A DNA stretch of 18,704 nt from Planctomycetes bacterium UBA7888 (GCA_002500505.1 DLRM01000029.1:5090-23793), one strand, 5' to 3'. Positions 5,310-13,392 are shown, numbered from the stretch's first letter. Translations and numbers: made by a program. The notes: generated by a model from the letters alone, not told the origin.

Positions 5310-7160
5310 ATGACAATCACTGCCGAAAATGACCCCTCCCTTGAGAGTCTCGAGGAAGTCGTAATCCGATTCGCCGGCGATTCCGGCGACGGAATGCAAC
5401 TGACTGGAACCCAGTTCACCAACACCTCGGCCGCCCTCGGCAACGACCTCGCAACCTTCCCTGACTATCCCTCGGAAATCCGCGCCCCAGTTGGAACGAT
5501 GTTTGGAGTTTCGGGTTTCCAGGTTCGATTTTCCGCCAAGGACATCCACACTCCAGGTGATGCCCCCGATGTGCTGATTGCCATGAATCCAGCCGCCTTC
5601 AAGGTAAATATTGGCGAGCTCAAGGCTGGTGGTCTATTGATTGTCAATACAGGCAATTTCAGTCCAAAAGATTTAGAAAAGGCGAAATACGAAATTAACC
5701 CATTGGAGGACAAAGAGCTCAAGGAGCGTTTTCTCGTTGTGGAGTTAGATCTCAATGAAGCCACCATTCAGGCGACTGCTGATTCTGGTTTAGCCAAGAA
5801 AGATGCTCTACGGTCGAAAAACTTGTTGGCTCTGGGCATGCTTTATTGGGTTTATTCTCGACCGCTCGACAATACGGAGAATTGGTTAAAGTCTAAGTTC
5901 GGAGGGAAGCCGGAAGTTCTGGCCGCAAACTTGGCCGCTCTTCGCGCTGGCCACACCATTGCTGAGAACTCCGAGCTGTTTCAGAACCAATACCAAGTTG
6001 CGCCCGCCCCTCTTCAGCCTGGGACATACCGAAATATTATGGGGAACGCTGCAACAGCTTTGGGCTTGGTCGCGGCTTCCCGTTTGAGCAAGCTACCTCT
6101 CTTCCTTGGTACTTACCCAATCACGCCTGCCACGGATATTCTTCACGCCCTATCGCGATACAAAAACTACGGTGTTGTGACTTTTCAGGCGGAAGATGAA
6201 ATAGCCGGTATCTGTACTGCGATTGGGGCGTCTTTTGCAGGTTCCCTTGCGGTGACGACTACCTCCGGCCCGGGTCTCGCGCTCAAGGGCGAGGCGCTGG
6301 GCCTTGCGGTTATGACAGAATTACCACTGGTTGTTATTAATGTGCAACGTGGTGGTCCTTCCACTGGCCTGCCTACCAAAACGGAGCAATCGGACTTGTT
6401 GCAAGCGATTTTCGGTCGACACGGTGAGAGCCCTCTCCCTGTAATTGCTGCCCAATCGCCCGCCGATTGTTTTGCAGCTGCAATAGAGGCAAGCCGGATG
6501 GCCCTTCAGTACATGACTCCAGTTGTGCTTTTGACCGATGGCTACATTGCAAATGGTGCGGAGCCTTTCCGGATTCCCCGCGAGGATGAACTTGAGCGTT
6601 TCCCTGTTACTCACTACACGGACCCTGAAAACTTCAAGCCCTACTCGCGTAACCCTGAAACTCTTGCTCGCCCTTGGGCGATTCCGGGAACACCGGGCCT
6701 TGAACACCGTATCGGCGGATTGGAGAAGTCAGATATCGATGGCGATGTTTGCTACGACCCAGAGAATCACCAAGTGATGATCGAGATTCGAGAGAAGAAG
6801 GTCATGGGGGTTGCCGATTCCTATGCCCCGCTTGAAGTGTTTGGTCCCGAAAAAGCCAAGCTACTTGTTCTAGGCTGGGGATCAACTTTTGGTGCAATTC
6901 GCGGTGCCGTCGAGAAGTCACTTGATGAAAACAAAGATGTTGCGCAACTTCACTTGCGCAATGTTTGGCCATTGCCCAAGGACTTAGGAGACGTCATGTC
7001 TCGCTACGAGCATGTCTTAATTCCTGAAATGAATCGTGGCCAACTCGCTCGACTGATTCGTTCGGAATTCATTCGGGATGTCGAAACCCTTTCTAAAGTT
7101 AAGGGTCGCCCCTTCACTACAACCGAAATTAGTGAGAAAATAGAGTCCATTCTGGGCTGA
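5310..7160 (+). CDS. korA: 2-oxoacid (probably 2-oxoglutarate):ferredoxin oxidoreductase, gamma-alpha fused subunit
   Basis: From the ATG at 5310 the product is 616 residues, the usual size for KorA with the gamma domain fused in front. I prefer this start to an in-frame TTG at 5259, because family proteins begin shortly before EEVVIRFAGDSGDGMQLTG (residues 15-33), the opening of the gamma domain. PSEIRAPVGTMFGVSGFQVRF follows. The pyrimidine-binding alpha domain begins near residue 250 and has the signature TYPITPATDI (about 268-277), then FQAEDEIAGI, TTTSGPGLALKGEALG and QRGGPSTGLPTKTEQ, which form the thiamine-diphosphate/substrate face. With KorB it decarboxylates a 2-oxoacid with CoA to give an acyl-CoA, CO2 and reduced ferredoxin, in the cytoplasm. 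The FGRHGESPLPV segment favours the 2-oxoglutarate group over pyruvate, but substrate is not certain. First structural gene of the kor-nuo operon. Confidence 0.9.
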   Translation: MTITAENDPSLESLEEVVIRFAGDSGDGMQLTGTQFTNTSAALGNDLATFPDYPSEIRAPVGTMFGVSGFQVRFSAKDIHTPGDAPDVLIAMNPAAFKVNIGELKAGGLLIVNTGNFSPKDLEKAKYEINPLEDKELKERFLVVELDLNEATIQATADSGLAKKDALRSKNLLALGMLYWVYSRPLDNTENWLKSKFGGKPEVLAANLAALRAGHTIAENSELFQNQYQVAPAPLQPGTYRNIMGNAATALGLVAASRLSKLPLFLGTYPITPATDILHALSRYKNYGVVTFQAEDEIAGICTAIGASFAGSLAVTTTSGPGLALKGEALGLAVMTELPLVVINVQRGGPSTGLPTKTEQSDLLQAIFGRHGESPLPVIAAQSPADCFAAAIEASRMALQYMTPVVLLTDGYIANGAEPFRIPREDELERFPVTHYTDPENFKPYSRNPETLARPWAIPGTPGLEHRIGGLEKSDIDGDVCYDPENHQVMIEIREKKVMGVADSYAPLEVFGPEKAKLLVLGWGSTFGAIRGAVEKSLDENKDVAQLHLRNVWPLPKDLGDVMSRYEHVLIPEMNRGQLARLIRSEFIRDVETLSKVKGRPFTTTEISEKIESILG

Positions 7161-7170
7161 GGAGAAAAAA

Positions 7171-8172
7171 ATGACTGTTGAAGCTCCTGCTTACAAAAAG
7201 AAGGATTTCGTCTCCGACCAGGAAGTTCGTTGGTGCCCAGGTTGTGGTGACTACGCAATGCTTTCTAGCATGCAAGGCGTGTTTGCCTCTCTTGGCGTCC
7301 GCAAAGAGAACTTTGCCGTGATTTCTGGGATTGGCTGCTCCAGCCGCCTTCCGTACTACATCGACGCCTACGGTTTTCACGGAATCCATGGTCGCGCAGC
7401 TGCGATTGCCTCTGGCGTAAAATGTGCCAATCCTGACCTTGATGTATGGATTGGGACCGGTGATGGTGATGCGCTCTCGATTGGAGGCAATCACATGATT
7501 CATGCCGCTCGCCGTAACTTGAACATGGTTGTGGTGATGTTCAATAACCGTATCTATGGTTTGACTAAGGGGCAGTATTCTCCGACGACTGAGCGAGATA
7601 AGAAAACTATTTCTTCTCCGTTTGGGACATTGGACAACCCCTTCAATCCAATTAGTTTGATGTTGGGGTCAGGCGCTAGCTTCGTTGCCCGCACCGTGGA
7701 TGTTCAGCCCAAGCACATGAAAGAAGTTTTTGCTGCAGCTCATGCACACCATGGATTCTCCTTTGTTGAAGTTCTCCAGAACTGTGTCATTTTTAATGAC
7801 AAGGCCTTCGAGCACATCACCGCCAAGAGCATTCGCTCGGATCGTCAAATTGAATTGATAGCCGGCAAGCCCATGGTTTACGGAAAAGAAATGGATAAAG
7901 GTATAAAGATGATTCCAGGAAGTATTGAGGTTTGTCCTGCAGAAGAAGCTTCACTTTGGAATCCATCGGGCTCTACTGGGGCAAACGGATACCGCCTTTG
8001 TCAGGGTAGCGAGGATGGAGAATTGCCTGTCCCCATCGGCATTTTCCGTCAAGTTGAAGCTCCTGTCCTTGAGGATGATATTTACGCTCAAATCGCTTCC
8101 GCCAAAGAAAAATTGGGAGAAGGGACATTAGATTCTCTTCTGCAGGCCGGTGAAACTTGGGATGTGAGCTAA
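7171..8172 (+). CDS. korB: 2-oxoacid (probably 2-oxoglutarate):ferredoxin oxidoreductase beta subunit
   Basis: This 333-residue protein starts 10 bp after korA behind a strong ribosome site (TGAGGAG at 7158-7164, six bases from the ATG). It binds thiamine diphosphate and one [4Fe-4S] cluster. The cluster ligands are visible as Cys22 and Cys25 (WCPGCGDY), Cys56 (GIGCSSR) and Cys205 (LQNCVIFND), the four-Cys pattern of two-subunit OFORs. The thiamine-diphosphate/Mg motif is GTGDGDALSIGGNH (95-108) with FNNRIYGLTKGQ (124-135). Length is normal for this subunit type. No separate ferredoxin-like delta subunit (OorD type) is present in the cluster, so electrons leave to a soluble ferredoxin or flavodoxin coded elsewhere. 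The location directly before nuoA suggests that this carrier then feeds complex I. Confidence 0.92.
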   Translation: MTVEAPAYKKKDFVSDQEVRWCPGCGDYAMLSSMQGVFASLGVRKENFAVISGIGCSSRLPYYIDAYGFHGIHGRAAAIASGVKCANPDLDVWIGTGDGDALSIGGNHMIHAARRNLNMVVVMFNNRIYGLTKGQYSPTTERDKKTISSPFGTLDNPFNPISLMLGSGASFVARTVDVQPKHMKEVFAAAHAHHGFSFVEVLQNCVIFNDKAFEHITAKSIRSDRQIELIAGKPMVYGKEMDKGIKMIPGSIEVCPAEEASLWNPSGSTGANGYRLCQGSEDGELPVPIGIFRQVEAPVLEDDIYAQIASAKEKLGEGTLDSLLQAGETWDVS

Positions 8173-8195
8173 GAGAGGGTCGATAGGGTTCAGCT

Positions 8196-8606
8196 TTGTA
8201 CTTCGACTACACTAATGCCCTAGTCTTCCTGCTTGCAGGGATGGCGTTTGTCGTCATCAATCTGATAGTGGGCTCTCTTATTCGTCCCAAACGAAAAGAC
8301 GAGAAGGGGCTGGAGCCGTATGAGTGTGGCGAGGAACCTATTGGGGGCGCCCAGTTTCGATTTGACATTCGCTACTACACCGTTGCTTTGGTTTATGTGG
8401 TATTTGCCGTTGAAATTGCCTTCCTCTTTCCATGGGCCCGCGTGCTTAAAGAGGCTTTTGCAGAGCCAGGAATTGGCGGGGTGGCTTTGCTAGAAGGCTT
8501 GCTTTTTATCGCTATCTTGACCCTTGGGCTGGCTTATGTTTGGGTGAAAGGGGATTTGGATTGGGTTCGTAGTTTTCGTGACCTAAAAGGAAAATCTGAA
8601 AAGTAA
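8196..8606 (+). CDS. nuoA: Complex I subunit NuoA (ND3)
   Basis: This 136-residue protein has three membrane helices. The start is a TTG at 8196: the frame is closed by a TAG at 8184-8186, no ATG or GTG lies between, and the first ATG downstream (Met16) would cut into helix 1. An AGGG at 8185-8188 is suitably spaced. The loop signature YECGEEPIGGAQFRFDIRYY (residues 43-62) contains the conserved Cys of the quinone-gate loop. The second helix reads VVFAVEIAFLFPWA: the Glu is kept, but the Asp normally two residues before it (Asp79 in E. coli, the FDxE motif) is Ala here. NuoA sits at the junction of the quinone module and the membrane arm. It begins 23 bp after korB, the longest gap within the kor-nuo set, but no terminator or promoter is visible there. 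Confidence 0.93.
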   Translation: MYFDYTNALVFLLAGMAFVVINLIVGSLIRPKRKDEKGLEPYECGEEPIGGAQFRFDIRYYTVALVYVVFAVEIAFLFPWARVLKEAFAEPGIGGVALLEGLLFIAILTLGLAYVWVKGDLDWVRSFRDLKGKSEK

Positions 8607-8609
8607 ACG

Positions 8610-9131
8610 ATGCCCATACTCGCTGACCAATTCAAAGAAAACGTCCTGACCACTCGGGTGGATTGGCTTCTCAACTGGGCTCGCCTCAGTTCTTTGTGGC
8701 CAATGACCTTTGGGCTTGCTTGTTGCGCCATTGAAATGATGGCCGTTGGTGCCGCCCGTTTTGATATTGACCGGTTTGGCGCTGGTGCTTTTCGGGCCAC
8801 CCCACGACAAGCCGACTTGATGATTGTCGCCGGAACGGTGAACTTCAAAATGGGGGAGCGGGTTAAGCGTTTGTACGATCAAATGCCCGAACCAAAGTAT
8901 GTGATTGCGATGGGGGCATGCGCTATTGGCGGCGGCCCTTATTACAAGTTTGGCTACACCGTAATGAAAGGTGTGGATCGAATTATTCCAGTTGACGTTT
9001 ATTTGGCGGGATGTCCGCCTCGGCCCGAAGCTCTTCTTGATGCTCTCATGGCTTTGCAAGACAAGATTCGTCGCCAAAAGGTAGTGAGGACTTCAGAATT
9101 TCCCCCTATTCCAGAAACAACTTCGGCATGA
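8610..9131 (+). CDS. nuoB: Complex I subunit NuoB, carries the terminal cluster N2
   Basis: This 173-residue peripheral subunit holds the [4Fe-4S] cluster N2, the last electron donor to quinone. The four ligands are visible as the tandem pair Cys38-Cys39 (FGLACCAIEMMA), Cys104 (MGACAIGGGPY) and Cys135 (LAGCPPRPE). The segment ARFDIDRFGAGAFRATPRQADLMIVAGTV (49-77) is highly typical of the family. Length is normal, with only a short C-terminal tail after the fold. It starts 3 bp after nuoA and overlaps nuoC by ATGA. In an enzyme without NuoEFG, electrons would reach N2 from the two NuoI clusters. Confidence 0.96.
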   Translation: MPILADQFKENVLTTRVDWLLNWARLSSLWPMTFGLACCAIEMMAVGAARFDIDRFGAGAFRATPRQADLMIVAGTVNFKMGERVKRLYDQMPEPKYVIAMGACAIGGGPYYKFGYTVMKGVDRIIPVDVYLAGCPPRPEALLDALMALQDKIRRQKVVRTSEFPPIPETTSA

Positions 9132-9730
9132 ACCATTTCAAGCAAGATTCAGGCTGGGGGTCTTCCGCATCGATTCTGGAGGCGGCAGAGAAGACTCTTG
9201 CTTCTCTCCAGAGTGCTGGTTTTTCCGTGGAACTGCGCGTGCCGAATCTTCCACTGCTCGCCCCCGATGGGGAAGCAAAGCGTTTGAAAAAAAAGGCAAA
9301 GGAAGAAAACCCTGAATACGAATGGCGCGGTGACTCCTACATTGTCCTGAAAGACTCTGCCTCTCTTTTGGATGTGTGCCGTCACCTTCGCGACGAATTG
9401 GGTTGGGAGCAACTAATTGACTGCACAGCCATGGATCCGAGCGCCGAATCGGGCGAACTCTTGGGCTGTTATCAGTTTTTGTCCCTTTCTCTGAAGGCAC
9501 GCCTTTCAATTGAGATTTCTATCTCAAAAGAAAGCCCCGAAGTTCAAAGCGTCACCAGTATCTACCTCACTGCCGATTGGCACGAACGTGAGGCTTCGGA
9601 AATGTTCGGCATTACTTATTCTGGCCATCCCGATCCGCGGAACATTCTTTTGCCCGATGACTGGGAAGGCTTCCCTCTTCGTAAGGATTATGAGTTCCCT
9701 GAGGAATATCACGGAGTCTCATGCAAGTAA
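9128..9730 (+). CDS. nuoC: Complex I subunit NuoC (30-kDa subunit), separate from NuoD
   Basis: This 200-residue subunit of the quinone module is not fused to NuoD. The signature DWHEREASEMFGITYSGHPD (about 148-167) is followed by RNILLPDDWEGFPLRKDY, which is diagnostic. The N-terminal part holds a lysine-rich stretch (residues 51-63, KRLKKKAKEENPE) between the first strand and the core domain. It is encoded around a run of eight A residues (9287-9294). The start overlaps nuoB (ATGA) and the end overlaps nuoD by 10 bp, so translation is probably coupled through the three genes. NuoC bridges NuoB, NuoD and NuoI structurally and has no cofactor. Confidence 0.95.
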   Translation: MNHFKQDSGWGSSASILEAAEKTLASLQSAGFSVELRVPNLPLLAPDGEAKRLKKKAKEENPEYEWRGDSYIVLKDSASLLDVCRHLRDELGWEQLIDCTAMDPSAESGELLGCYQFLSLSLKARLSIEISISKESPEVQSVTSIYLTADWHEREASEMFGITYSGHPDPRNILLPDDWEGFPLRKDYEFPEEYHGVSCK

Positions 9731-10872
9731 CTGGTAGTGAGCGCATCGTCGAGCTTGATGTACGCACTCAAGATGTTGACATCAACATGGGGCCTCAGCA
9801 TCCAGCTACCCATGGTGTTTTGCGCGTACTTTTGCGTGCTGACGGAGAAATTTTGACGGGTGCTCAATCTCACTTGGGATATTTGCATCGTTGTGCTGAG
9901 AAGATTGGCGAGAACGTGGATTGGGTTCAGTATTTGCCCTACACCGACCGTTACGATTATTTGTCAGCGATGAATAACAATTTGGGTTACAGCCTTGCTG
10001 TCGAAAAATTGCTCGGGCAAGATGCCCCCGAGCGGGCTCAGTACTTACGCATTATTTTGGTCGAACTGAATCGGATAGCTAGCCATCTTGTCGCCGTCGG
10101 CACCTATGGCTTGGATGTCGGCGCATTCACACCCTTCTTCTACGCCTTGCGCGAACGGGAAATGCTCCTAGAAATCTTCGAGCGTATTTGTGGAGCTCGA
10201 CTGACCTACACCTTTATCCGTCCAGGCGGTGTCATGAATGACGCCCCGGAAGGTTGGTTTGACCAAGTTGCCGCCTTTACGGAGGTATTCGATCAGAAGT
10301 GGCCTGACTACTGGAACTTGCTCGTTGAGAACAAGATTTTTATTGAGCGTACAGCTAATGTTGGAGTGCTTTCCGAAGAGGATGCGATTGCTTGGGGGGC
10401 AACCGGCCCCATGTTGCGTGGCTCAGGTGTTGATTGGGATATCCGTCGCGACCAGCCTTATCTTCTATACGGAGACCTAGACTTTGATGTGATTGTCGGG
10501 AAAGGTTACCGAGGTTCTGTAGGCGACTGCTTCGACCGCAACTATGTACGTATGTTCGAGATGGTGCAGTCCAACCGAATTGTGAGGCAGTGTTTGGACC
10601 GCATTCGCGAGGGTGAAGTTCAAAACGAAGAAGTTGGCATGAGCTTTGCTTGCCCTCCTGGTCGTTCTTATGTTGGTATTGAGAATCCACGCGGCGAGCT
10701 TGGGCACTGGCTTGTTAGCGATGGAGGCAAAATCGCTCAACGATGCCGCGTGCGCGCTCCATCCTTTGTAAATCTGGCCGTTGTAGAACACATGCTTCCG
10801 GGTTGCATGCTTGCTGATGCAGCGGCAATCATTGGTTCTGTTGACATTGTGATTGGGGAAACTGACCGCTAG
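9721..10872 (+). CDS. nuoD: Complex I subunit NuoD (49-kDa subunit), quinone-binding
   Basis: This 383-residue protein is full length for a stand-alone NuoD. The quinone headgroup ligands are in place: His27 in MGPQHPATHG (23-32) and Tyr80 in YTDRYDYLS (74-82), equivalent to the His38/Tyr87 pair of the Thermus enzyme. SHLGYLHRCAEKI (50-62), GAFTPFFYALREREMLLEIFE and the C-terminal IIGSVDIVIGETDR are all typical. Together with NuoB it forms the quinone cavity, descended from the large subunit of [NiFe] hydrogenases; the hydrogenase Ni-binding Cys pairs are absent, as expected. It overlaps nuoC by 10 bp and ends 2 bp before nuoH. Confidence 0.96.
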   Translation: MQVTGSERIVELDVRTQDVDINMGPQHPATHGVLRVLLRADGEILTGAQSHLGYLHRCAEKIGENVDWVQYLPYTDRYDYLSAMNNNLGYSLAVEKLLGQDAPERAQYLRIILVELNRIASHLVAVGTYGLDVGAFTPFFYALREREMLLEIFERICGARLTYTFIRPGGVMNDAPEGWFDQVAAFTEVFDQKWPDYWNLLVENKIFIERTANVGVLSEEDAIAWGATGPMLRGSGVDWDIRRDQPYLLYGDLDFDVIVGKGYRGSVGDCFDRNYVRMFEMVQSNRIVRQCLDRIREGEVQNEEVGMSFACPPGRSYVGIENPRGELGHWLVSDGGKIAQRCRVRAPSFVNLAVVEHMLPGCMLADAAAIIGSVDIVIGETDR

Positions 10873-10874
10873 TC

Positions 10875-11960
10875 ATGGGCATCGTTCAATTCCTTTCTGA
10901 TTTGTTGCCAGAGACAATCCCGTATTGGGCTTTGGTCTTGTTGGGGGCAGGAATTGCTTTTGCAATCATCATTGCTTTTGTTTCTGTTGTTGCCATTTTT
11001 TCTGTTTGGTTAGAGCGCAAAGTCGCAGGACATATTCAATCTCGACTTGGACCCATGTACGTAGGTGGATGGCACGGTTGGGCGCAGTCTATTGCGGATG
11101 GCATCAAATTGATTCTGAAGGAGGACGTCATCCTTACCGATGCGGATCGGCCCTTGTTCAAGCTTGCGCCGTGCATTGTGTTGGGAACGGCCTTGGCTGC
11201 CTTTGTGGCTGTACCTTTTGCCCCAGGGGTCGTCCCCGCGGACATTAACTTAGGGGTCTTTTTTATTGTTGCAGTTTCGTCTTTGACTACGATTGGTGTT
11301 TTGATGGCGGGTTGGGGGTCCAACAACAAATGGAGCCTCTACGGCGCAATGCGAGAAGCAGCCCAGGTTGCTTCTTATGAGATACCACTCGGGCTCTCTT
11401 TGATGATGCCCGTTATGTACTTTGGGAGTTTTTCTCTTTCTCAGGCATCAGAAATGCAAGCAGGCTGGGGAGGGCTTCACTGGTACATCTTTAGTGATTC
11501 ATTTTGGATTGCGATTCCTTCATTTGTTTTATTTTTTACTGCTGCACTTGCTGAAACAAAGCGCGCTCCTTTTGACTTGCCTGAATCCGAATCCGAGCTT
11601 GTTGCAGGATTTCATACAGAGTATTCCGGCATTCGTTTTTCCTTCTTCTTTATGGAAGAGTATGCGGCCATGTATCTCATGTCCGCTATTGGTACCGCAC
11701 TCTGGTTTGGCGGATGGAATTTCCCAGGGCTATATCTTTTAGAGGGGACTGCTCTCTTCACGCCCCTAGCCATTGCCGTTTTTGTAGTGAAGTCGATGTT
11801 CCTTGTCTTCGTCATGATGTGGGTCCGCTGGACGGTCCCGCGGATTCGAATCGACCAAGTTATGGCTCTTGGATACAAGTACCTCACGCCCATCGGGCTT
11901 TTCCTTGTTCTGGTTGCTTCCGTGTGGGAGTACATCAAGTTTTCCATGATGGGGGTATGA
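10875..11960 (+). CDS. nuoH: Complex I subunit NuoH (ND1)
   Basis: This 361-residue membrane subunit with eight predicted helices forms the roof of the quinone tunnel and the first proton path. Diagnostic segments are WLERKVAGHIQSRLGPMYVG (45-64), SNNKWSLYGAMREAAQVASYE (a charged loop near residues 149-169), AETKRAPFDLPESESELVAG and FHTEYSG. The C-terminal WVRWTVPRIRIDQVMALGYK is also diagnostic. The charged residues lining the E-channel are all seen. The first three codons read MGI after a 2-bp gap from nuoD, with no strong Shine-Dalgarno. nuoI starts one base after its TGA. Confidence 0.96.
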   Translation: MGIVQFLSDLLPETIPYWALVLLGAGIAFAIIIAFVSVVAIFSVWLERKVAGHIQSRLGPMYVGGWHGWAQSIADGIKLILKEDVILTDADRPLFKLAPCIVLGTALAAFVAVPFAPGVVPADINLGVFFIVAVSSLTTIGVLMAGWGSNNKWSLYGAMREAAQVASYEIPLGLSLMMPVMYFGSFSLSQASEMQAGWGGLHWYIFSDSFWIAIPSFVLFFTAALAETKRAPFDLPESESELVAGFHTEYSGIRFSFFFMEEYAAMYLMSAIGTALWFGGWNFPGLYLLEGTALFTPLAIAVFVVKSMFLVFVMMWVRWTVPRIRIDQVMALGYKYLTPIGLFLVLVASVWEYIKFSMMGV

Positions 11961-11961
11961 G

Positions 11962-12585
11962 ATGAACCAGCTCCTTCAAGAACCTACCCAAGATGGAAGC
12001 CAGCGAACTTGGTTCGGAAATGTTTATTCCGCCATTCGTTCTACCGCCAGCGGTATGGGCGTAACCCTTAGGCACTTGTTCTCTAAGCCCGTCACTCTTC
12101 AGTATCCCGAGGAGCGGCCCATTGTGGACGACCGTTATCGCGGGGTTCATTACCTTGAGCAGGACTTGTGTATTTATTGCGATGCCTGTGCGAAGGCCTG
12201 CCCGATTGATTGCATCGATATGGAGGCAGTCCGTCATGGGAAAGAGCTGGAATGGAAAACATTCACGGTGGATTACCAGAAGTGCATGCACTGTGAACTT
12301 TGTGTCTACCCTTGCCCAAAGGATTGTATTCACTTGGGCCAGGAAATCACCCATCTCGCTGAGGACCGAAGTGACCTTGTGCATGAACTCTTGAGTTACA
12401 CCGGCTTGACCGAGGAGCAAAAAGTTCGAATCGCTGAAGCTGAAGCCAAAAAAGCTGCGAAGAAGGCGGCCCTAGCTGCGAAGAAGGCTACAGAAGTTAA
12501 AGAGCCCACTGAAGCTGAGGATCCTGCTGAGACTCAAGATGCGGTTGAGACTGAAAATCCAGAGGAGGAGCAGAAAGATGGGTGA
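11962..12585 (+). CDS. nuoI: Complex I subunit NuoI, two [4Fe-4S] clusters, with a long Ala/Lys/Glu-rich tail
   Basis: This 207-residue ferredoxin-type subunit carries clusters N6a and N6b. The ligands are Cys70, Cys73, Cys76 and Cys80 (CIYCDACAKAC) and Cys108, Cys111, Cys114 and Cys118 (CMHCELCVYPC), each fourth Cys serving the other cluster. Extra Cys84 and Cys122 follow each motif. The N-terminal amphipathic part and YRGVHYLEQDLC are typical. After about residue 157 the family fold is finished, and a low-complexity tail of about 50 residues follows: first AEAEAKKAAKKAALAAKKA, which may form a helix, then an acidic Glu/Pro/Thr-rich end. With no NuoG in the cluster, NuoI is the likely entry point for electrons from reduced ferredoxin. 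It overlaps nuoJ by 8 bp, and the tail codons contain the nuoJ ribosome site. Confidence 0.95.
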   Translation: MNQLLQEPTQDGSQRTWFGNVYSAIRSTASGMGVTLRHLFSKPVTLQYPEERPIVDDRYRGVHYLEQDLCIYCDACAKACPIDCIDMEAVRHGKELEWKTFTVDYQKCMHCELCVYPCPKDCIHLGQEITHLAEDRSDLVHELLSYTGLTEEQKVRIAEAEAKKAAKKAALAAKKATEVKEPTEAEDPAETQDAVETENPEEEQKDG

Positions 12586-13090
12586 GATACTTTCTTTTTG
12601 GTTTTTCGCAACACTTTCCGTTGGTTGCGCTTTGCTTTCGTTATTCCATAAGAATGTCGTGCACAGCGCGTTCGCCTTGATGGGGACTTTAGTTGGAGTT
12701 GCTGGCCTCTTCCTTTTGTTGGGAGCGGACTTTTTGGCCATGACGCAGATTTTGGTTTATGCCGGCGGGATTTTGATCCTGATTCTGTTCGGGCTCATGC
12801 TGACCCGCCCGGAACCTGAAGAACGCAAACTCGGTCGCATTTGGGGTGGAATTGGCATCCTCGGTGCTGGCACCCTCCTTTTTGTGGAACGCGTGGGGGA
12901 CAAGCCTTGGTTTGTCCAAGCGAAGGACCTTGCCTCGCCAGAACCGACAGTACGCGAAATTGGCTTGGAGCTCCTTCGCCGAGATTCATGGCTTTTTGCT
13001 TTTGAGTTCGCCTCAATCATTCTCCTAGCGGCTCTTGTCGCCGCCGCTTTCATTGCTCGTCGACGCTTCAATCGAGAGGAAATTGAATGA
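12578..13090 (+). CDS. nuoJ: Complex I subunit NuoJ (ND6)
   Basis: This 170-residue protein has five predicted helices. I chose the ATG at 12578 over an in-frame start at 12539, because a strong ribosome site (GGAGGAG, 12564-12570) lies seven bases before it and because the product then begins MGEILSFWFFATL, directly in helix 1. The family signature ADFLAMTQILVYAGGILILILFGLML (residues 50-75) includes the pi-bulge helix that couples quinone chemistry to pumping. A hydrophobic final helix (EFASIILLAALVAAAFIARRR) follows a variable loop. It overlaps nuoI by 8 bp and nuoK by ATGA. Confidence 0.95.
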   Translation: MGEILSFWFFATLSVGCALLSLFHKNVVHSAFALMGTLVGVAGLFLLLGADFLAMTQILVYAGGILILILFGLMLTRPEPEERKLGRIWGGIGILGAGTLLFVERVGDKPWFVQAKDLASPEPTVREIGLELLRRDSWLFAFEFASIILLAALVAAAFIARRRFNREEIE

Positions 13091-13392
13091 GTCTCGCCGC
13101 TTACCTCACCGTTGCGACTTGTTTGTTCATCATCGGACTTGTGATGGTTGCCGCCCGGCGGAACTTGATCTATGTCTTAATGGGCTTGGAGCTCATCTTG
13201 AACGCGGCAAACATAAACTTCGTGGCTTTCAATCGCTTCCAACCCGGAACTGCTCTTGATGGCCAAATCGCTTCCATTTTTGTCATTATCCTGGCTGCTG
13301 CCGAAGCTGCAGTTGCCCTAGCCATTGTTCTCAATGCTCATGCGTTGTTCGACACTATTCGGCCCGATGACTACGACACAATGAAAGACTAA
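13087..13392 (+). CDS. nuoK: Complex I subunit NuoK (ND4L)
   Basis: This 101-residue protein has three helices and is full length for the family. The two buried glutamates of its proton path are present: Glu35 in MGLELILNAANINFVAF and Glu73 in ILAAAEAAVALAIVL. The start overlaps the nuoJ stop (ATGA) and the stop TAA shares one base with the nuoL ATG (TAATG), so expression is likely coupled on both sides. Confidence 0.96.
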   Translation: MSLAAYLTVATCLFIIGLVMVAARRNLIYVLMGLELILNAANINFVAFNRFQPGTALDGQIASIFVIILAAAEAAVALAIVLNAHALFDTIRPDDYDTMKD

